Below are positions 27,624-37,296 of a stretch of 64,000 nucleotides of DNA, in pieces. This DNA comes from Sulfitobacter sp. EhC04. GTDB taxonomy: Bacteria > Pseudomonadota > Alphaproteobacteria > Rhodobacterales > Rhodobacteraceae. Under the pieces are notes generated by a model. The model did not search any database and was not told the DNA's origin. It saw only the letters and a program-made list of their open reading frames with translations. The stretch's first letter is position 1, and every line of letters starts with the position of its first letter. The stretch spans positions 186,266-250,265 of the forward strand of contig NZ_LXYI01000008.1 in the NCBI RefSeq assembly GCF_001650875.1. The letters are read 5' to 3'. A program made the translations under genes and the position numbers.

Positions 27624-27804
27624 CCGAAGAATCATCCGTGACATCGCAGTTCAGCATGGTGAATCCGTCAGTGCGCGCGGTGGTAGCGCCGCGGCTGGTG
27701 CCGAACACCCGGTAACCGGCCTTTTGCAAGGCCTTGGCTGTCGCATATCCGATTCCGGTGGAGGCCCCGGTGACCAGGGCGACGGCAGGATTGGTGTTTT
27801 TCAT
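26989..27804 (-). CDS. Short-chain dehydrogenase/reductase, copy 1
   Basis: 271 residues of classical SDR. Cofactor motif TGASTGIGYATAKAL near residue 12, LLVNNAGVG, and the catalytic Ser (SSVMG) with Tyr-x-x-x-Lys (YSASK). It interconverts alcohols and ketones or aldehydes with NAD(P)H; the substrate is unknown. From about residue 62 it is almost identical to the SDR at 56592-57416, while the first 60 residues are diverged. It is upstream of the MATE exporter and next to a broken tetR. Confidence 0.92.
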   Translation of the reverse strand: MKNTNPAVALVTGASTGIGYATAKALQKAGYRVFGTSRGATTARTDGFTMLNCDVTDDSSVAELVEQVLAAAGRIDLLVNNAGVGLIGGAEESSIAQAQALFDVNVFGTMRVTNAVLPTMRQQGAGRIVNMSSVMGLIPAPYNAIYSASKHAIEGYSESLDHELRTFGIRVTLVEPSYTDTPFEVNKSTPDQPLSIYDAARKQNVAFMIKSCEKGDPPEVVAETVLKAASAATPDRRYPAGKMARQVRMLRRFVPEAAFDKSLRKQAGLPV

Positions 27805-27893
27805 CTATTTTATTACCTTCTTGAGTTTTGTTGATAGGAGCCCGCGTGAGGCGGGCGGTAACGTCACTGGGCGGCAGGTTCTGGCCATCACCC

Positions 27894-28336
27894 TCACGTG
27901 TTGTCATTTGCGCGCTCGATGAAGCCTTCAGACATCCTAAGATGATCCCGAAGCCCGACGTTGAGTGACCTGCGCACCTCGGAGTTCTGCCGGGCCGCAT
28001 CCGCACCGAGGGCGACGTTTCGGAAACTGTTCATCATTTCGGCCTGGTGATCCATGCTGGGGTCAAAGTCGAAAACCGCGCCAAGCGGATACCCAGGCCT
28101 TGCGGCGGCCGCTTTCGACCAGCGATGGGTTGTGATCTGCATCGCACGCCAGGACGTCTGCACTGCGAGATCCTCCTTTGATTTTAGTTGCTTGTAAAAG
28201 GCGCCCAGGGTCAGCTCGGCATCCGGCATCAAATCCTTGAGGCCAATGCCGTTAAAGCCACGTTGCCGGAACAGGTGGCTCTGACATCCATTACGGTTTC
28301 GCGGTTTTCCGTAACCTGAAGACGGCCTACGCGCAT
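27894..28336 (-). pseudogene. TetR-family regulator, frameshifted and truncated
   Basis: Starting at ATG 28334-28336 the frame reads MRVGRLQVTENRETVMD, then loses homology. Continuity resumes in another frame as SHLFRQRGFNGIGLKDLM, then LTLGAFYKQLKSKEDLAVQ, the helix-turn-helix and following helix of TetR proteins. The intact paralogue at 60377-60988 reads MRVSRVQAAENRERVIN then FRSHGFDGIGVKDLM, which places a small indel in the DNA-binding domain. The C-terminus is also short (ends ...IERANDNT). It is therefore almost surely non-functional. Confidence 0.75.
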
Positions 28337-28351
28337 CGTTGATCTCCATTC

Positions 28352-28408
28352 ATTTTAGATTGCACTCGACACCTATACTCAATATAGAAGTCGAACACAA
28401 TCTAAAAT
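28352..28408. promoter_or_regulatory. Long inverted repeat: probable TetR operator ahead of the efflux genes
   Basis: ATTTTAGATTGCACTCGAC (28352-28370) is mirrored by GTCGAACACAATCTAAAAT (28390-28408), matching at 16 of 19 positions around a 19-base AT-rich centre. It lies between the divergent tetR remnant and the RND adaptor gene. Related half sites occur upstream of the intact TetR gene at 60997-61053. Confidence 0.7.
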
Positions 28409-28423
28409 TTATGAGGCGATGCC

Positions 28424-29533
28424 ATGAAGAAGAGAACCGTTTTCGCACTGGGGGCTATCGTGATCGCCGGGGCCGGTGCGGTCGCATTCGACATTCTGCC
28501 CGATCCCGCTCACCGGGCCGAGGCGGCGACGGATGCACGGCAAGCGCCCCCGATCGTCAGGCTGGTCAAGGCCACGCCGGTGACCACGAATGAGCGCGGC
28601 TTTACAGGCATCATCGGCGCGCGGGTCGAAAGCAATCTGGGCTTTCGCGTGCCGGGCAAGATAGTGGACCGGCTCGTGAGCGTTGGTGACGAGATCAAGA
28701 CCGGCCAGCCGCTCTTGCGTATTGATGACACCGACCTTCGCCTTGCGCTTACCGCCAAACGCACTGCCATCGCGGCGGCGCAGGCAGCTGTGGTGCAGGC
28801 AAGGGCCGATGAAGAACGCTACGCCGCGCTGCTCAAGGATGGCTGGGTCCCCCGCCAGCGCTATGAACAGACCAGAGCCGCGCTGGATACCGCCGAGGCG
28901 CAATTGGCCGCCGCAGAAGCTGACGCGGAGGTCGCCGGAAACGAAGCAACCTATGCCGTCCTTCTGGCAGATGCCGATGGAACGGTGCTTGAAACGCTGG
29001 GCGAACCGGGGCAAGTCGTCGCCGCCGGTCAACCCGTGGTCCGGCTCGCTCAGGCCGGCCCGCGTGAAGCGGTGATCTCGCTTCCTGAAACGATACGGCC
29101 AGCGATTGGCTCGGCGGCCGAAGTTAATCTCTATGGCAGCGACAGGCGAGGTTACACGGCGCATCTGCGGCAATTGTCCAATTCCGCCGACGCCCGGACC
29201 CGGACCTATGAAGCCCGCTACGTGCTGGACGGCGAGGACAGCGCTGCGCCGCTGGGCGCGACGGTGACCCTAAGCATCGAAGGCAAGGCCGAGCAGTCGG
29301 AAGTCCAGGTGCCGCTCGGCGCCCTGCATGACGACGGTCAAAAGACCGGCGTTTGGATCTTGGACGGGACCACCTCTACCGTCCATCTCCACCCTGTCCG
29401 GATTGTCCGTATCACCGACGAATCCGCAGTGGTCGCCGGGCTTACCCCGCAGGACCGGGTTGTCGCGCTTGGCGCCCATCTCCTGCAAGAAGGTGCCCGC
29501 GTCAGGCCCGAATCCGCAAGTGAAAGCAACTGA
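28424..29533 (+). CDS. RND efflux periplasmic adaptor (membrane fusion protein)
   Basis: 369 residues. The N-terminal signal/anchor (RTVFALGAIVIAGAGAVAFD) is followed by barrel-sandwich lipoyl halves (LGFRVPGKIVDRLVSVGDEI and DGTVLETLGEPGQVVAAGQP), an alpha-hairpin between them, and beta-barrel and membrane-proximal domains. It bridges the inner-membrane pump and an outer-membrane channel; no outer-membrane TolC gene is adjacent. Its stop is two bases before the pump start codon. Control is probably by the palindrome at 28352-28408. Confidence 0.92.
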   Translation: MKKRTVFALGAIVIAGAGAVAFDILPDPAHRAEAATDARQAPPIVRLVKATPVTTNERGFTGIIGARVESNLGFRVPGKIVDRLVSVGDEIKTGQPLLRIDDTDLRLALTAKRTAIAAAQAAVVQARADEERYAALLKDGWVPRQRYEQTRAALDTAEAQLAAAEADAEVAGNEATYAVLLADADGTVLETLGEPGQVVAAGQPVVRLAQAGPREAVISLPETIRPAIGSAAEVNLYGSDRRGYTAHLRQLSNSADARTRTYEARYVLDGEDSAAPLGATVTLSIEGKAEQSEVQVPLGALHDDGQKTGVWILDGTTSTVHLHPVRIVRITDESAVVAGLTPQDRVVALGAHLLQEGARVRPESASESN

Positions 29534-29535
29534 GC

Positions 29536-32500
29536 ATGACCTTCAACCTTTCCGCGATCGCCGTGCGCGAACGTGCCGTCACCCTGTTCTTCATCCTGCT
29601 TCTGGTGGCCGCCGGCATTTTTGCCTTTTTCAATCTCGGGCGTGCTGAGGACCCCAGTTTCACCATCAAGACCATGACGGTCACGACGGCCTGGCCGGGC
29701 GCGACAGCCGCCGAAATGCAGGACCTTGTCGCCGAACCATTGGAAAAGCGGCTTCAGGAGCTGACCTGGTACGACAGGGTCGAGACCACCACACGACCGG
29801 GCTTTGCCTTTATGACGGTCACGCTCAAGGACTCCACACCGCCTTCTGTCGTACAGGAAGAATTCTACCAGGCGCGCAAGAAACTTGGCGATGAGGCCGG
29901 CAACCTGCCGAAGGGCGTTTACGGCCCCTTCGTCAACGATGAATATTCAGACGTCAGTTTTGCGCTATATGCGCTCAAAGCCGAGAGATTGCCGATGCGC
30001 GATCTGGCGCGACAGGCCGAGGCAATCCGCCAGGATTTGCTGCATGTCCCCGGAGTAAAAAAGATCAATATTCTCGGCGAACGACCCGAGCAGATCTTTG
30101 TCGAATTCTCCTATGCCAAGCTGGCCACACTCGGGGTCTCGGCCCAGGACATCGTCGCTGCCCTGCAACGGCAGAACAGCGTTACGCCGGCGGGCACGAT
30201 CGACACTGCGGGGCCACGGGTCTTTATCCGGGTCGATGGCGCTTATGACAGCATTCAGACAATCGCCGACACGCCGATCGTCGCCGGTGGGCGAACGTTG
30301 AGACTATCCGACATCGCCGATGTGCGCCGCGGTTATGAAGATCCGCCCACATATCTCATCCGGCGGCAGGGCGAACCAACCATCATGCTCGCCGCGGTCA
30401 TGCAGGAAGGTTGGGATGGGCTGGCGCTTGGCAAGGCGCTGGACGACAGGACCGACGCAATCGCCCGGACGCTGCCGCTTGGCATGACGCTCGACAAGGT
30501 CTCCGATCAGGCCGTCAACATCAATTCGGCGGTCAGCGAGTTCATGTTGAAATTCGCAATGGCGCTGAGCGTCGTTCTGATCATCAGCCTGATCAGCATG
30601 GGGTGGCGTGTCGGTATCGTCGTAGCGGCTGCGGTCCCGCTGACGCTCGCCGTGGTCTTCCTGATCATGCTGGAAACCGGCCGGTTTTTCGACCGCATCA
30701 CCCTTGGCGCGCTGATTCTGGCGCTTGGCCTGCTGGTCGATGATGCCATCATTGCCATCGAAGTGATGGTGGTGAAGATGGAAGAGGGCATGGACCGTAT
30801 CAAGGCGGCTGCCTACGCCTGGAGCCATACGGCTGCGCCGATGCTGTCGGGAACGCTGGTGACCATCGCCGGCTTTCTGCCGGTAGGCTTTGCGAGCTCG
30901 ACCGCCGGGGAATATGCCGGCAATATCTTCTGGGTGGTGGGGTTTGCGCTCGTTGTCTCCTGGATTGTCGCGGTGGTCTTCACGCCCTATATGGGCGTCA
31001 AGATGCTGCCGGAGATCAAGCCTGTACCCGGCGGACATCACGCGATCTATGGCACCCCGAATTATCAGCGCCTGCGGCGGGTCATCGTCTTTGCCGTGCG
31101 TCACAAATTCGTCACCTGCACCATCGTCGGCATTGCCTTTGCGCTGTCGGTGATCGGGATGGGCGGGGTCGAACAGCAGTTCTTCCCGACCTCGGACCGC
31201 CCCGAAGTGCTGGTCGAAGTCCGCCTGCCGGAAGGGACCAGCATCGCGACCACAACGGCCACAACCGAAAAGCTCGAACAATGGCTCGAAGACCAGCCCG
31301 AAGCCAAGATCGTCACCAGCTATGTCGGCCAGGGCGCGCCGCGGTTCTTCTTCGCCATGTCGCCGGAACTGCCCGACCCGGCCTTTGCAAAGATCGTCGT
31401 TTTGACCCCGAATGCCGAGGCCCGAGATGCGCTGAAGCTCCGGCTGCGCGCGGCGTTGTCCGAGGGACTCGCGCCCGAAGCCTTTGTGCGCGCCACCCAA
31501 CTCGTGTTCGGTCCCTATACCCCCTTCCCTGTCGAATTCCGGGTGTTGGGACCCGATCCCGACAAACTTTACGACATTTCGCAACAGGCACTCGACATCA
31601 TGCGCGGCGTGCCTGACGTGCGCCAGGCCAACCGCGACTGGGGCGACCGGGTGCCCGTACTCCGCTTTGTTCCGGATCAGGATCGGTTGAACCTGATCGG
31701 TCTCTCGCCCGCCGAGGTGGGCTTGCAGCTTCAGTTCCTGCTCAGCGGCATTCCGGTGACGCAGGTGCGCGAGGACATCCGCAATGTCCCTGTGGTGGCG
31801 CGCAGCGCTGGCGAGGAGCGGCTGGATCCGAACCGGCTGGCGGATTTCTCGCTGATGAGCCGGGACGGCCAGTCGATCCCGCTTGATCAGATCGGTCATG
31901 CTGAAATCCGTCTGGAACAACCGATCCTGAAACGCCGCGACCGCACACCCTTCATCACGGTCCGTGCGGATATCAACGAAGCGACCCAGCCTCCCGAGGT
32001 ATCCAAAGAGATCATGGCAGCCTTCCAACCGCTGATCGCAGCGCTTCCGACCGGGTATCGCATCGAAATGGGGGGATCCATCGAGGAAGCGACCAAGGCC
32101 AATACCGCGCTGGTCAAGGTCTTCCCAGTGATGATCGCCACCATGCTGATCGTCATCATGCTGCAGGTGCGTTCCTTCTCGACGATGACAATGGTCGTGC
32201 TGACCGCCCCGCTTGGCCTGGTCGGCGTGGCACCCATGCTGCTGGCCTTCAACCAACCCTTCGGTTTCAACGCCATACTGGGGCTGATCGGTCTGGCTGG
32301 CATCCTGATGCGCAACACACTGATCCTGACCGAACAGATCAAGGAAAACCGGATCGCCGGGCTTGACGGGTATCACGCTGTGATCGAGGCAACCGTACAG
32401 CGCACCCGGCCCGTGATCCTGACGGCACTGGCCGCTGTGCTGGCCTTCATCCCTCTCACCCACTCCGTCTTCTGGGGGTCAATGGCCTACACGCTGATCG

Positions 32501-32646
32501 GCGGGACGGCGGCCGGGACGGTACTGATCCTGCTGTTCCTCCCTGCGCTCTATACCATCTGGTTCCGTATTACGGCGACAGATAGCACAGATGTGGTCGG
32601 TCCGTTGGTCGCGCTTGATCTGCACAGGGAAATCGCTGCTGAATAG
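29536..32646 (+). CDS. RND-family efflux permease
   Basis: 1036 residues, the standard length. TM1 (VTLFFILLLVAAGIFAFFNL) leads to GRAEDPSFTIKTMTV, the TM4 proton-relay motif is LGLLVDDAIIAIEVMVVKME, and GLIGLAGILMRNTLILTEQI lies in the second half. It matches the HAE1-like hydrophobe/amphiphile branch. It should expel toxic organics from the inner membrane or periplasm, which fits its place beside catabolic genes for hydrophobic substrates. Confidence 0.93.
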   Translation: MTFNLSAIAVRERAVTLFFILLLVAAGIFAFFNLGRAEDPSFTIKTMTVTTAWPGATAAEMQDLVAEPLEKRLQELTWYDRVETTTRPGFAFMTVTLKDSTPPSVVQEEFYQARKKLGDEAGNLPKGVYGPFVNDEYSDVSFALYALKAERLPMRDLARQAEAIRQDLLHVPGVKKINILGERPEQIFVEFSYAKLATLGVSAQDIVAALQRQNSVTPAGTIDTAGPRVFIRVDGAYDSIQTIADTPIVAGGRTLRLSDIADVRRGYEDPPTYLIRRQGEPTIMLAAVMQEGWDGLALGKALDDRTDAIARTLPLGMTLDKVSDQAVNINSAVSEFMLKFAMALSVVLIISLISMGWRVGIVVAAAVPLTLAVVFLIMLETGRFFDRITLGALILALGLLVDDAIIAIEVMVVKMEEGMDRIKAAAYAWSHTAAPMLSGTLVTIAGFLPVGFASSTAGEYAGNIFWVVGFALVVSWIVAVVFTPYMGVKMLPEIKPVPGGHHAIYGTPNYQRLRRVIVFAVRHKFVTCTIVGIAFALSVIGMGGVEQQFFPTSDRPEVLVEVRLPEGTSIATTTATTEKLEQWLEDQPEAKIVTSYVGQGAPRFFFAMSPELPDPAFAKIVVLTPNAEARDALKLRLRAALSEGLAPEAFVRATQLVFGPYTPFPVEFRVLGPDPDKLYDISQQALDIMRGVPDVRQANRDWGDRVPVLRFVPDQDRLNLIGLSPAEVGLQLQFLLSGIPVTQVREDIRNVPVVARSAGEERLDPNRLADFSLMSRDGQSIPLDQIGHAEIRLEQPILKRRDRTPFITVRADINEATQPPEVSKEIMAAFQPLIAALPTGYRIEMGGSIEEATKANTALVKVFPVMIATMLIVIMLQVRSFSTMTMVVLTAPLGLVGVAPMLLAFNQPFGFNAILGLIGLAGILMRNTLILTEQIKENRIAGLDGYHAVIEATVQRTRPVILTALAAVLAFIPLTHSVFWGSMAYTLIGGTAAGTVLILLFLPALYTIWFRITATDSTDVVGPLVALDLHREIAAE

Positions 32647-33193
32647 GCGTGCGAGCGGCGGTATTGAGCGTGTTGCAAGATGCCTGTGTCCTTTTGCAAC
32701 CGCCCGCAGCCCGACCGCGGTCACCAGGCCAAGCATCATGGTCGAACATGACAGAGACAAGACTGAGCGACGAATGACAAAAGCACACCGGACATCATTG
32801 CAGGACCGTGGCCCCAATGGGGCGGCGCAGGCCCTGCGCGCATCTTTCTCCAGCGCCAGTTCTGCGATCTCGGCGTGCAGGGACATCACGTCGATCACCG
32901 GTACCGGCGTGGCCGTCTTGACATGGCCTTCTCCGCGCTCGCATCATCCGGCTGATGTTGTATGGGAAATCCACCTGTCCCAACCGTTCCGATTTCCGGA
33001 ACGGCCTCTAGGGGGCAAAAAGCAGTGGCACCTTCTTGACGCGGAGAAGATAACAACTGCGTTGGATCGTTTTGGTGAAAATCAACAGCCCAACGCCCCT
33101 ATGTCACGCCTCGTAGGGACAGACATTTGTTCTGGAACACCCGAGAAACTTTCCGCCTAGTACCGGATCACTGCCACATCAAAGGAGATCATC
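32647..33193. other. Spacer with insertion-sequence debris
   Basis: It holds no intact gene. An IS3 orfA-like fragment lies at about 32780-32953. A plus-strand segment near 33020-33160 (KKQWHLLDAEKITTALDRF) looks like a protein tail but is unassigned. This is the left edge of the AT-richer catabolic region. Confidence 0.45.
32780..32953 (-). mobile_element. IS3-family orfA-like remnant
   Basis: The minus strand reads GHVKTATPVPVIDVMSLHAE then IAELALEKDARRACAAPLG. LHAxIxxLxLExD followed by an A-L-x-K/P-LG-type tail is the leucine-zipper end of IS3 OrfA proteins (LHAKIGQLTLENDFLEGAL). The frame is broken upstream by TGA and no terminal repeats were found. Confidence 0.4.
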
Positions 33194-34207
33194 ATGCCGA
33201 ACCATGCCATACTGATATACGAGAACGGTGGTCCCGAGGTCATGCGTTTGGAAAGCGTTCCAGTCCCGGAACTCGCGCCAAATGAGGTGCTTGTGCATCA
33301 TCAGGCGATTGGATTGAACTTTTCGGATATTAACGTTCGCCGGGGTGGTTTCTATAAAATGATCCGTAACGGGCTTGAGGTCTCTTTTCCTCTGGGTCTT
33401 GGCAATGAAGCCGCTGGAATTGTTGAGGCTGTCGGGGATGCGGTCACGGATTTCAAACCCGGTGACCCTGTTGCTTATGGCGGGATGCACGGTCAGTTCT
33501 TCGAGGATACCGGTGCCTATTGCACACGGCGCGCAGTTCCCGAGGATCGGCTTGTCTCAATTCCGGACGGAGTGAGTTTCGAAGAGGCCGCAGCAGTTCT
33601 CCTGAAGGGGAGTACCGCTTCGTTGATTATCAACAAGCTGCATACTCCCAATGCAGGTGACAAGATCCTGATCCATACTGCTGCCTCCGGTGTCGGCTCG
33701 TTGCTGTGCCAATGGGCCAACCACCTTGGCGCTACGGTTATCGGCACCGTGGGTTCACCTGCGAAAGCCGAAATTGCCAAGCAGAATGGGTGCCATCACA
33801 TCATTTCTTACCGGGAAACAGATTTTGTCAAAGAGGTCGCCAGCCTTGCACCCGAAGGGCTGACAGCCGTTTATGACGGCGTTGGCAAGGATACGTTTCA
33901 CGCGTCGATCCCTTTGTTGGGCCAGTTCGGGAAGGCCATCAATTACGGCAATGCTTCGGGTCCTGTTGCGCCGATCGACGTCCAGCTATTGGCGGTGCGT
34001 TCGCTCAGTGTGGCGCGCGCGGGCGTCACGGGGCATATCGGAACAAAAGACGCGCTGCGCAAGGTTGCAGCAGAACTCTTTGAGCTTGTACATAAGCGCG
34101 TTCTGCGACCACGAATTGAAAAGGTATATGACCTGAAAGACGCTGCTGATGCCCACAGGGATGCCGAAGCCGCACGTTATTCCGGCTCACTTATTCTAAA
34201 ACCGTAA
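33194..34207 (+). CDS. Zinc-independent quinone oxidoreductase (MDR family)
   Basis: 337 residues. GroES-like N-terminus (MPNHAILIYENGGPEVMRLE) and Rossmann domain with HTAASGVGSLLCQWANHLGA, as in QorA/zeta-crystallin. LKGSTASLIINKLHTPNAGD is the family block before the nucleotide site. It uses NADPH to reduce quinones or activated alkenes. The start at ATG 33194 follows AAAGGAG. It is the first intact gene of the accessory region. Confidence 0.9.
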   Translation: MPNHAILIYENGGPEVMRLESVPVPELAPNEVLVHHQAIGLNFSDINVRRGGFYKMIRNGLEVSFPLGLGNEAAGIVEAVGDAVTDFKPGDPVAYGGMHGQFFEDTGAYCTRRAVPEDRLVSIPDGVSFEEAAAVLLKGSTASLIINKLHTPNAGDKILIHTAASGVGSLLCQWANHLGATVIGTVGSPAKAEIAKQNGCHHIISYRETDFVKEVASLAPEGLTAVYDGVGKDTFHASIPLLGQFGKAINYGNASGPVAPIDVQLLAVRSLSVARAGVTGHIGTKDALRKVAAELFELVHKRVLRPRIEKVYDLKDAADAHRDAEAARYSGSLILKP

Positions 34208-34412
34208 CACAGCGTTCACAGGTTAATAAATTGATCGAACCGTGTCAGCACGGCTCGATTCCCTCTGAATATTGGACTTGAGAGCCGCCAAATTTCCGCC
34301 CACGTTCGACATCGCGGCCAGAGAATATATCTGGCAGAAAATCTTCACGCATGATGTTTGGTGACGGCTTCTTGGCTGGCGCTTTTCAAAGCGCCAGCCT
34401 TCGCAAATGGAA

Positions 34413-35393
34413 TCAAGATCCAGGTATCAACACGATCTTTCCGAAGTGTGCGTTTGCGTCCATGTATCCAAGCGCCGACTTCGCGTCAGAAAGACCGAAC
34501 GTGCGATCAAGAGGCAGGCCGAGACGCTCGGTTTGCAGCGCATCCCACAGATTTTCATGGGTGCGAAGTGCAATTTCACGGACTTCACTAACGGAGCGTG
34601 TTCGGAATGTAACACCACGGTATTCAATGCGCCGAAGCGCGTGCAGGTTGAAGTCAAAGTCCGACTGCGCGCCACCTAGGCGCCCGACATTGACAATGCG
34701 TCCGGAGATTGCGGTGCACTGCATGGACTGGTTAATCGTGTTGCCCGAGACCATGTCGACCACCAGGTCCACACCCTTGCCGTCTGTGGCGGCGAGTACG
34801 TCTTCAACCCATCCTTCTTGCTTGGCATCGACTGCCAGTGTTGCCCCGAATTCGGGCAAACGGTTACGACGGCCCTCATTCGAAGACGTCCCCGCGATGA
34901 CGTTGGCCCCGATATGACGCGCAATTTGCATCGACATAAGGCCGACCGCAGAGCTTGCACCCTGTACTAGAATACTCTGCCCTTTGAGAAAGCCTCCGTT
35001 CAGGACGACAGCATCGTAGGCGGTCAATATCACAAGTGGCAGGCTGGCAGCACGCGATGCGTCCATCGTGCCGATCTTGACTGTGCGGGCATGGTCGGAG
35101 ACGGCATATTCGGCATACCCACCACTGCCCGAGGCCATAACACGATCACCGGGTTTGAAATCCCGTACCGCTGAACCGACCTCGATCACTTCGCCGGCCC
35201 ATTCCATACCAATCGGCTTTCCAAGCGACTCCTTGCCGCCATAGAGCCCTTTTGCCGCGACCAGATCCGCACGGTTCATGCCTGCCGCTTCGACCTTTAC
35301 CAGAACTTCTTCGGCAGTAGGTTTCGGTCGCGCCACTTCCCGAAGTTCAATACCCTCTTCGGTCGCAACACCTGCGTTCATATTGGCGGTCAT
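34413..35393 (-). CDS. Zinc-independent alcohol dehydrogenase/quinone oxidoreductase (MDR family)
   Basis: 326 residues, a second MDR member, only distantly like the neighbour at 33194. The N-terminal GroES fold includes GMEWAGEVIEVGSAVRDFKP, and the nucleotide site is ILVQGASSAVGLMSMQIARH. No structural-zinc Cys cluster is visible, consistent with the quinone reductase branch. It probably reduces an enone or quinone in the local pathway. A ribosome site (GAGGAAT) precedes the ATG at 35391-35393. Confidence 0.88.
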   Translation of the reverse strand: MTANMNAGVATEEGIELREVARPKPTAEEVLVKVEAAGMNRADLVAAKGLYGGKESLGKPIGMEWAGEVIEVGSAVRDFKPGDRVMASGSGGYAEYAVSDHARTVKIGTMDASRAASLPLVILTAYDAVVLNGGFLKGQSILVQGASSAVGLMSMQIARHIGANVIAGTSSNEGRRNRLPEFGATLAVDAKQEGWVEDVLAATDGKGVDLVVDMVSGNTINQSMQCTAISGRIVNVGRLGGAQSDFDFNLHALRRIEYRGVTFRTRSVSEVREIALRTHENLWDALQTERLGLPLDRTFGLSDAKSALGYMDANAHFGKIVLIPGS

Positions 35394-35757
35394 TCATATT
35401 CCTCTCGTTTTTCATTGATACTTCTCGCGAGAGGTCTTTGGGAAATGACATCTCGCACATGAATTCATAAGATCTAGGCGCTCATCAGACGCAGCTTTCA
35501 GATTCGCATTCTCCAGCTAAGGAAAGCACCATTTCGGACAGGCCGCGCTTGCACTCACGCGGCCCAGACTGATCCTATGTCTTCTTGTTGTTGTTAAATT
35601 AAGACGGCCAAAAACGCAGTCCCACACCAGAGGGACATTCAACCCCATAGAGCAGCAGACGACCTGATAATAGCCATGCTCACTGTCCATTCAGAGATGA
35701 ACCGACGCATCTAACCAAACGGCAACCAAAACTGCCTTTTCTACTTTGTGATAGGGT
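35394..35757. other. AT-rich spacer
   Basis: No gene recognised on either strand. It contains AT-rich stretches near 35400-35470 and 35580-35610. It probably holds the promoter for the minus-strand gene ending at 34413 and the 3' region of the NTF2-like gene. Confidence 0.4.
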
Positions 35758-36180
35758 TTAGGTTGGAACCGGCGGGCGTTCAGGAATTGGCGAAAAGTGA
35801 TGCAGTAGAATAATCCAGCCGTCTGCCGGGTCGTTTTTTAGCACCAAGCTTGTCCGAAGTGTTGCATGAGTCACCCTGCCGTCATTCAGATGAAAGTCAA
35901 ATTCGCCAAAACCCTGATAACTGACAGCGTTGTCTTCAATCGGCACAAAGGTCTGTCGCACAAGGCGTAAAGATGCTGCATTGAACATCTCGTTATACGT
36001 TTCGAAGTAACTTTTGATCCGATCCCGTCCGCAATAGTGTTCAGTCCTCCCGCCAAAAAAGACTGCATCGGCATGGTATATCATGCTTAGCGAAGCAGGA
36101 ACCCACGGAAACGACGCGGCATTCCATTTTCGTTCCACTTCGCGGAGCGGTTCAAATTCGCGAGAAATTATGTCAGCCAT
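35758..36180 (-). CDS. SnoaL/NTF2-like protein
   Basis: 140 residues. Segments such as SMIYHADAVFFGGRTEHYCG, IKSYFETYNEMFNAASLRLV and ILLHHFSPIP match the cone-shaped NTF2-like fold (SnoaL/DUF4440 type). Such proteins act as small hydrolases, isomerases or ligand-binding proteins; no catalytic role can be assigned. It sits among catabolic genes on the minus strand. Confidence 0.7.
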   Translation of the reverse strand: MADIISREFEPLREVERKWNAASFPWVPASLSMIYHADAVFFGGRTEHYCGRDRIKSYFETYNEMFNAASLRLVRQTFVPIEDNAVSYQGFGEFDFHLNDGRVTHATLRTSLVLKNDPADGWIILLHHFSPIPERPPVPT

Positions 36181-36365
36181 TCATTTGCCTTTTCGGAGTC
36201 TTTAGAATTCTTATTTACGTCGAGACAAGACGTTGTAGGAGTGCCGGAAACAGCGCCAAAAAACAAAAATCGTGAAGTACGATTGTTTCACTCAAGCACT
36301 GGTTTTCAGGCAGTAGCGGAATTTCAGAATCAGCCCATTCGAGTGTTGTCAGCCACGCCGGACAC

Positions 36366-37187
36366 CTAATCGAATTGCACCGACGCCTTCCCGAGACTCC
36401 CAAAGTCTGCAATTACCTTATCTCCGGGCTGAACCGACAGTGGAGCCATGCAAGTGCCTGTGGTAACGATCTGCCCTTTTTCCAGTGGGAGCCCCAGCAT
36501 TCGAAGTTCATTTGCAAGCCAAAGCAAAGCGAGCCGCGGATCACCAAGAACATTGCTTCCAACGCCCTGAAACTCTGAACGCCCTTCGACTTTACCAGAG
36601 GCTTTGTGTTTAGAAAGGTCCAGGTCGCGCCAGTCAGTGTCAGTTGCTTGCCCTTCCACAAAAAAATGCCCGCAAGCGTTATCGGCAATCAACTGAGGCG
36701 CGCCTACCGAAGCGAAATCGACATATCGTGAATCAGGAACCTCGATTGCAGCATGAACAGTGGCAACTGCGTCCAGGACTTCGTCCAAGACAAATGGCTC
36801 ATCTCTGGGGGCGAGGGTATTTCCCATGCGAAAGGCAAACTCGACTTCAGCGACTGCCATACGATTGGGACTGAATGGAATATTGCCGCCATCAGGCACA
36901 ACTCGCTCGGACAAGATTCGGCCGGCCATCGGCCCGTCGACGCCGATGTGCCGCTGGCCTTCAACGCTTGTTGCGGCGATCTTCCAGCCATGAATTGGCA
37001 AGGCGCTACGCTTCGCGAAAATGGACTGAATAAAATATCCATCTTCGCGCGTAGCTGGCCGAGATCCGGCTGGTAACTCCTCCAATACTGACCCACTCGT
37101 CCAGGCACTGTGAAGAAGCGAAGATGCTTCGGTGGCGGCCGCATGGCTCAAGCCGGTACTGAGGTCGTTTGCACTCGGATTCTGCAT
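36366..37187 (-). CDS. 2-keto-4-pentenoate hydratase-like (MhpD family) enzyme
   Basis: 273 residues of the fumarylacetoacetate-hydrolase fold. GWKIAATSVEGQRHIGVDGP, AVAEVEFAFRMG and DNACGHFFVEG match 2-keto-4-pentenoate hydratases and 4-oxalocrotonate decarboxylases of meta-cleavage pathways. ATTGTCMAPLSVQPGD-type residues close the domain. The ATG at 37185-37187 follows GGAGCTGG; a 27-codon open extension was rejected. Its presence argues that at least part of the region handles ring-cleavage products. Confidence 0.85.
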   Translation of the reverse strand: MQNPSANDLSTGLSHAAATEASSLLHSAWTSGSVLEELPAGSRPATREDGYFIQSIFAKRSALPIHGWKIAATSVEGQRHIGVDGPMAGRILSERVVPDGGNIPFSPNRMAVAEVEFAFRMGNTLAPRDEPFVLDEVLDAVATVHAAIEVPDSRYVDFASVGAPQLIADNACGHFFVEGQATDTDWRDLDLSKHKASGKVEGRSEFQGVGSNVLGDPRLALLWLANELRMLGLPLEKGQIVTTGTCMAPLSVQPGDKVIADFGSLGKASVQFD

Positions 37188-37296
37188 TTCCAGCTCCAGT
37201 AGGTTATCTTTTTCAGTATGTTGGAACGGCGTGAGGTGCGGCTTGAAACTCCCCTGCCTGTATCCCAACGATCATGCATGCAAACCGTTTCACGGG

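Noticed and set aside
30304..32463. A 719-codon open frame antisense to the RND permease
   Set aside because: It is a shadow of GC-rich codon bias; its translation is His/Asp/Gln-rich without any family motif, and the sense strand encodes a textbook RND pump.
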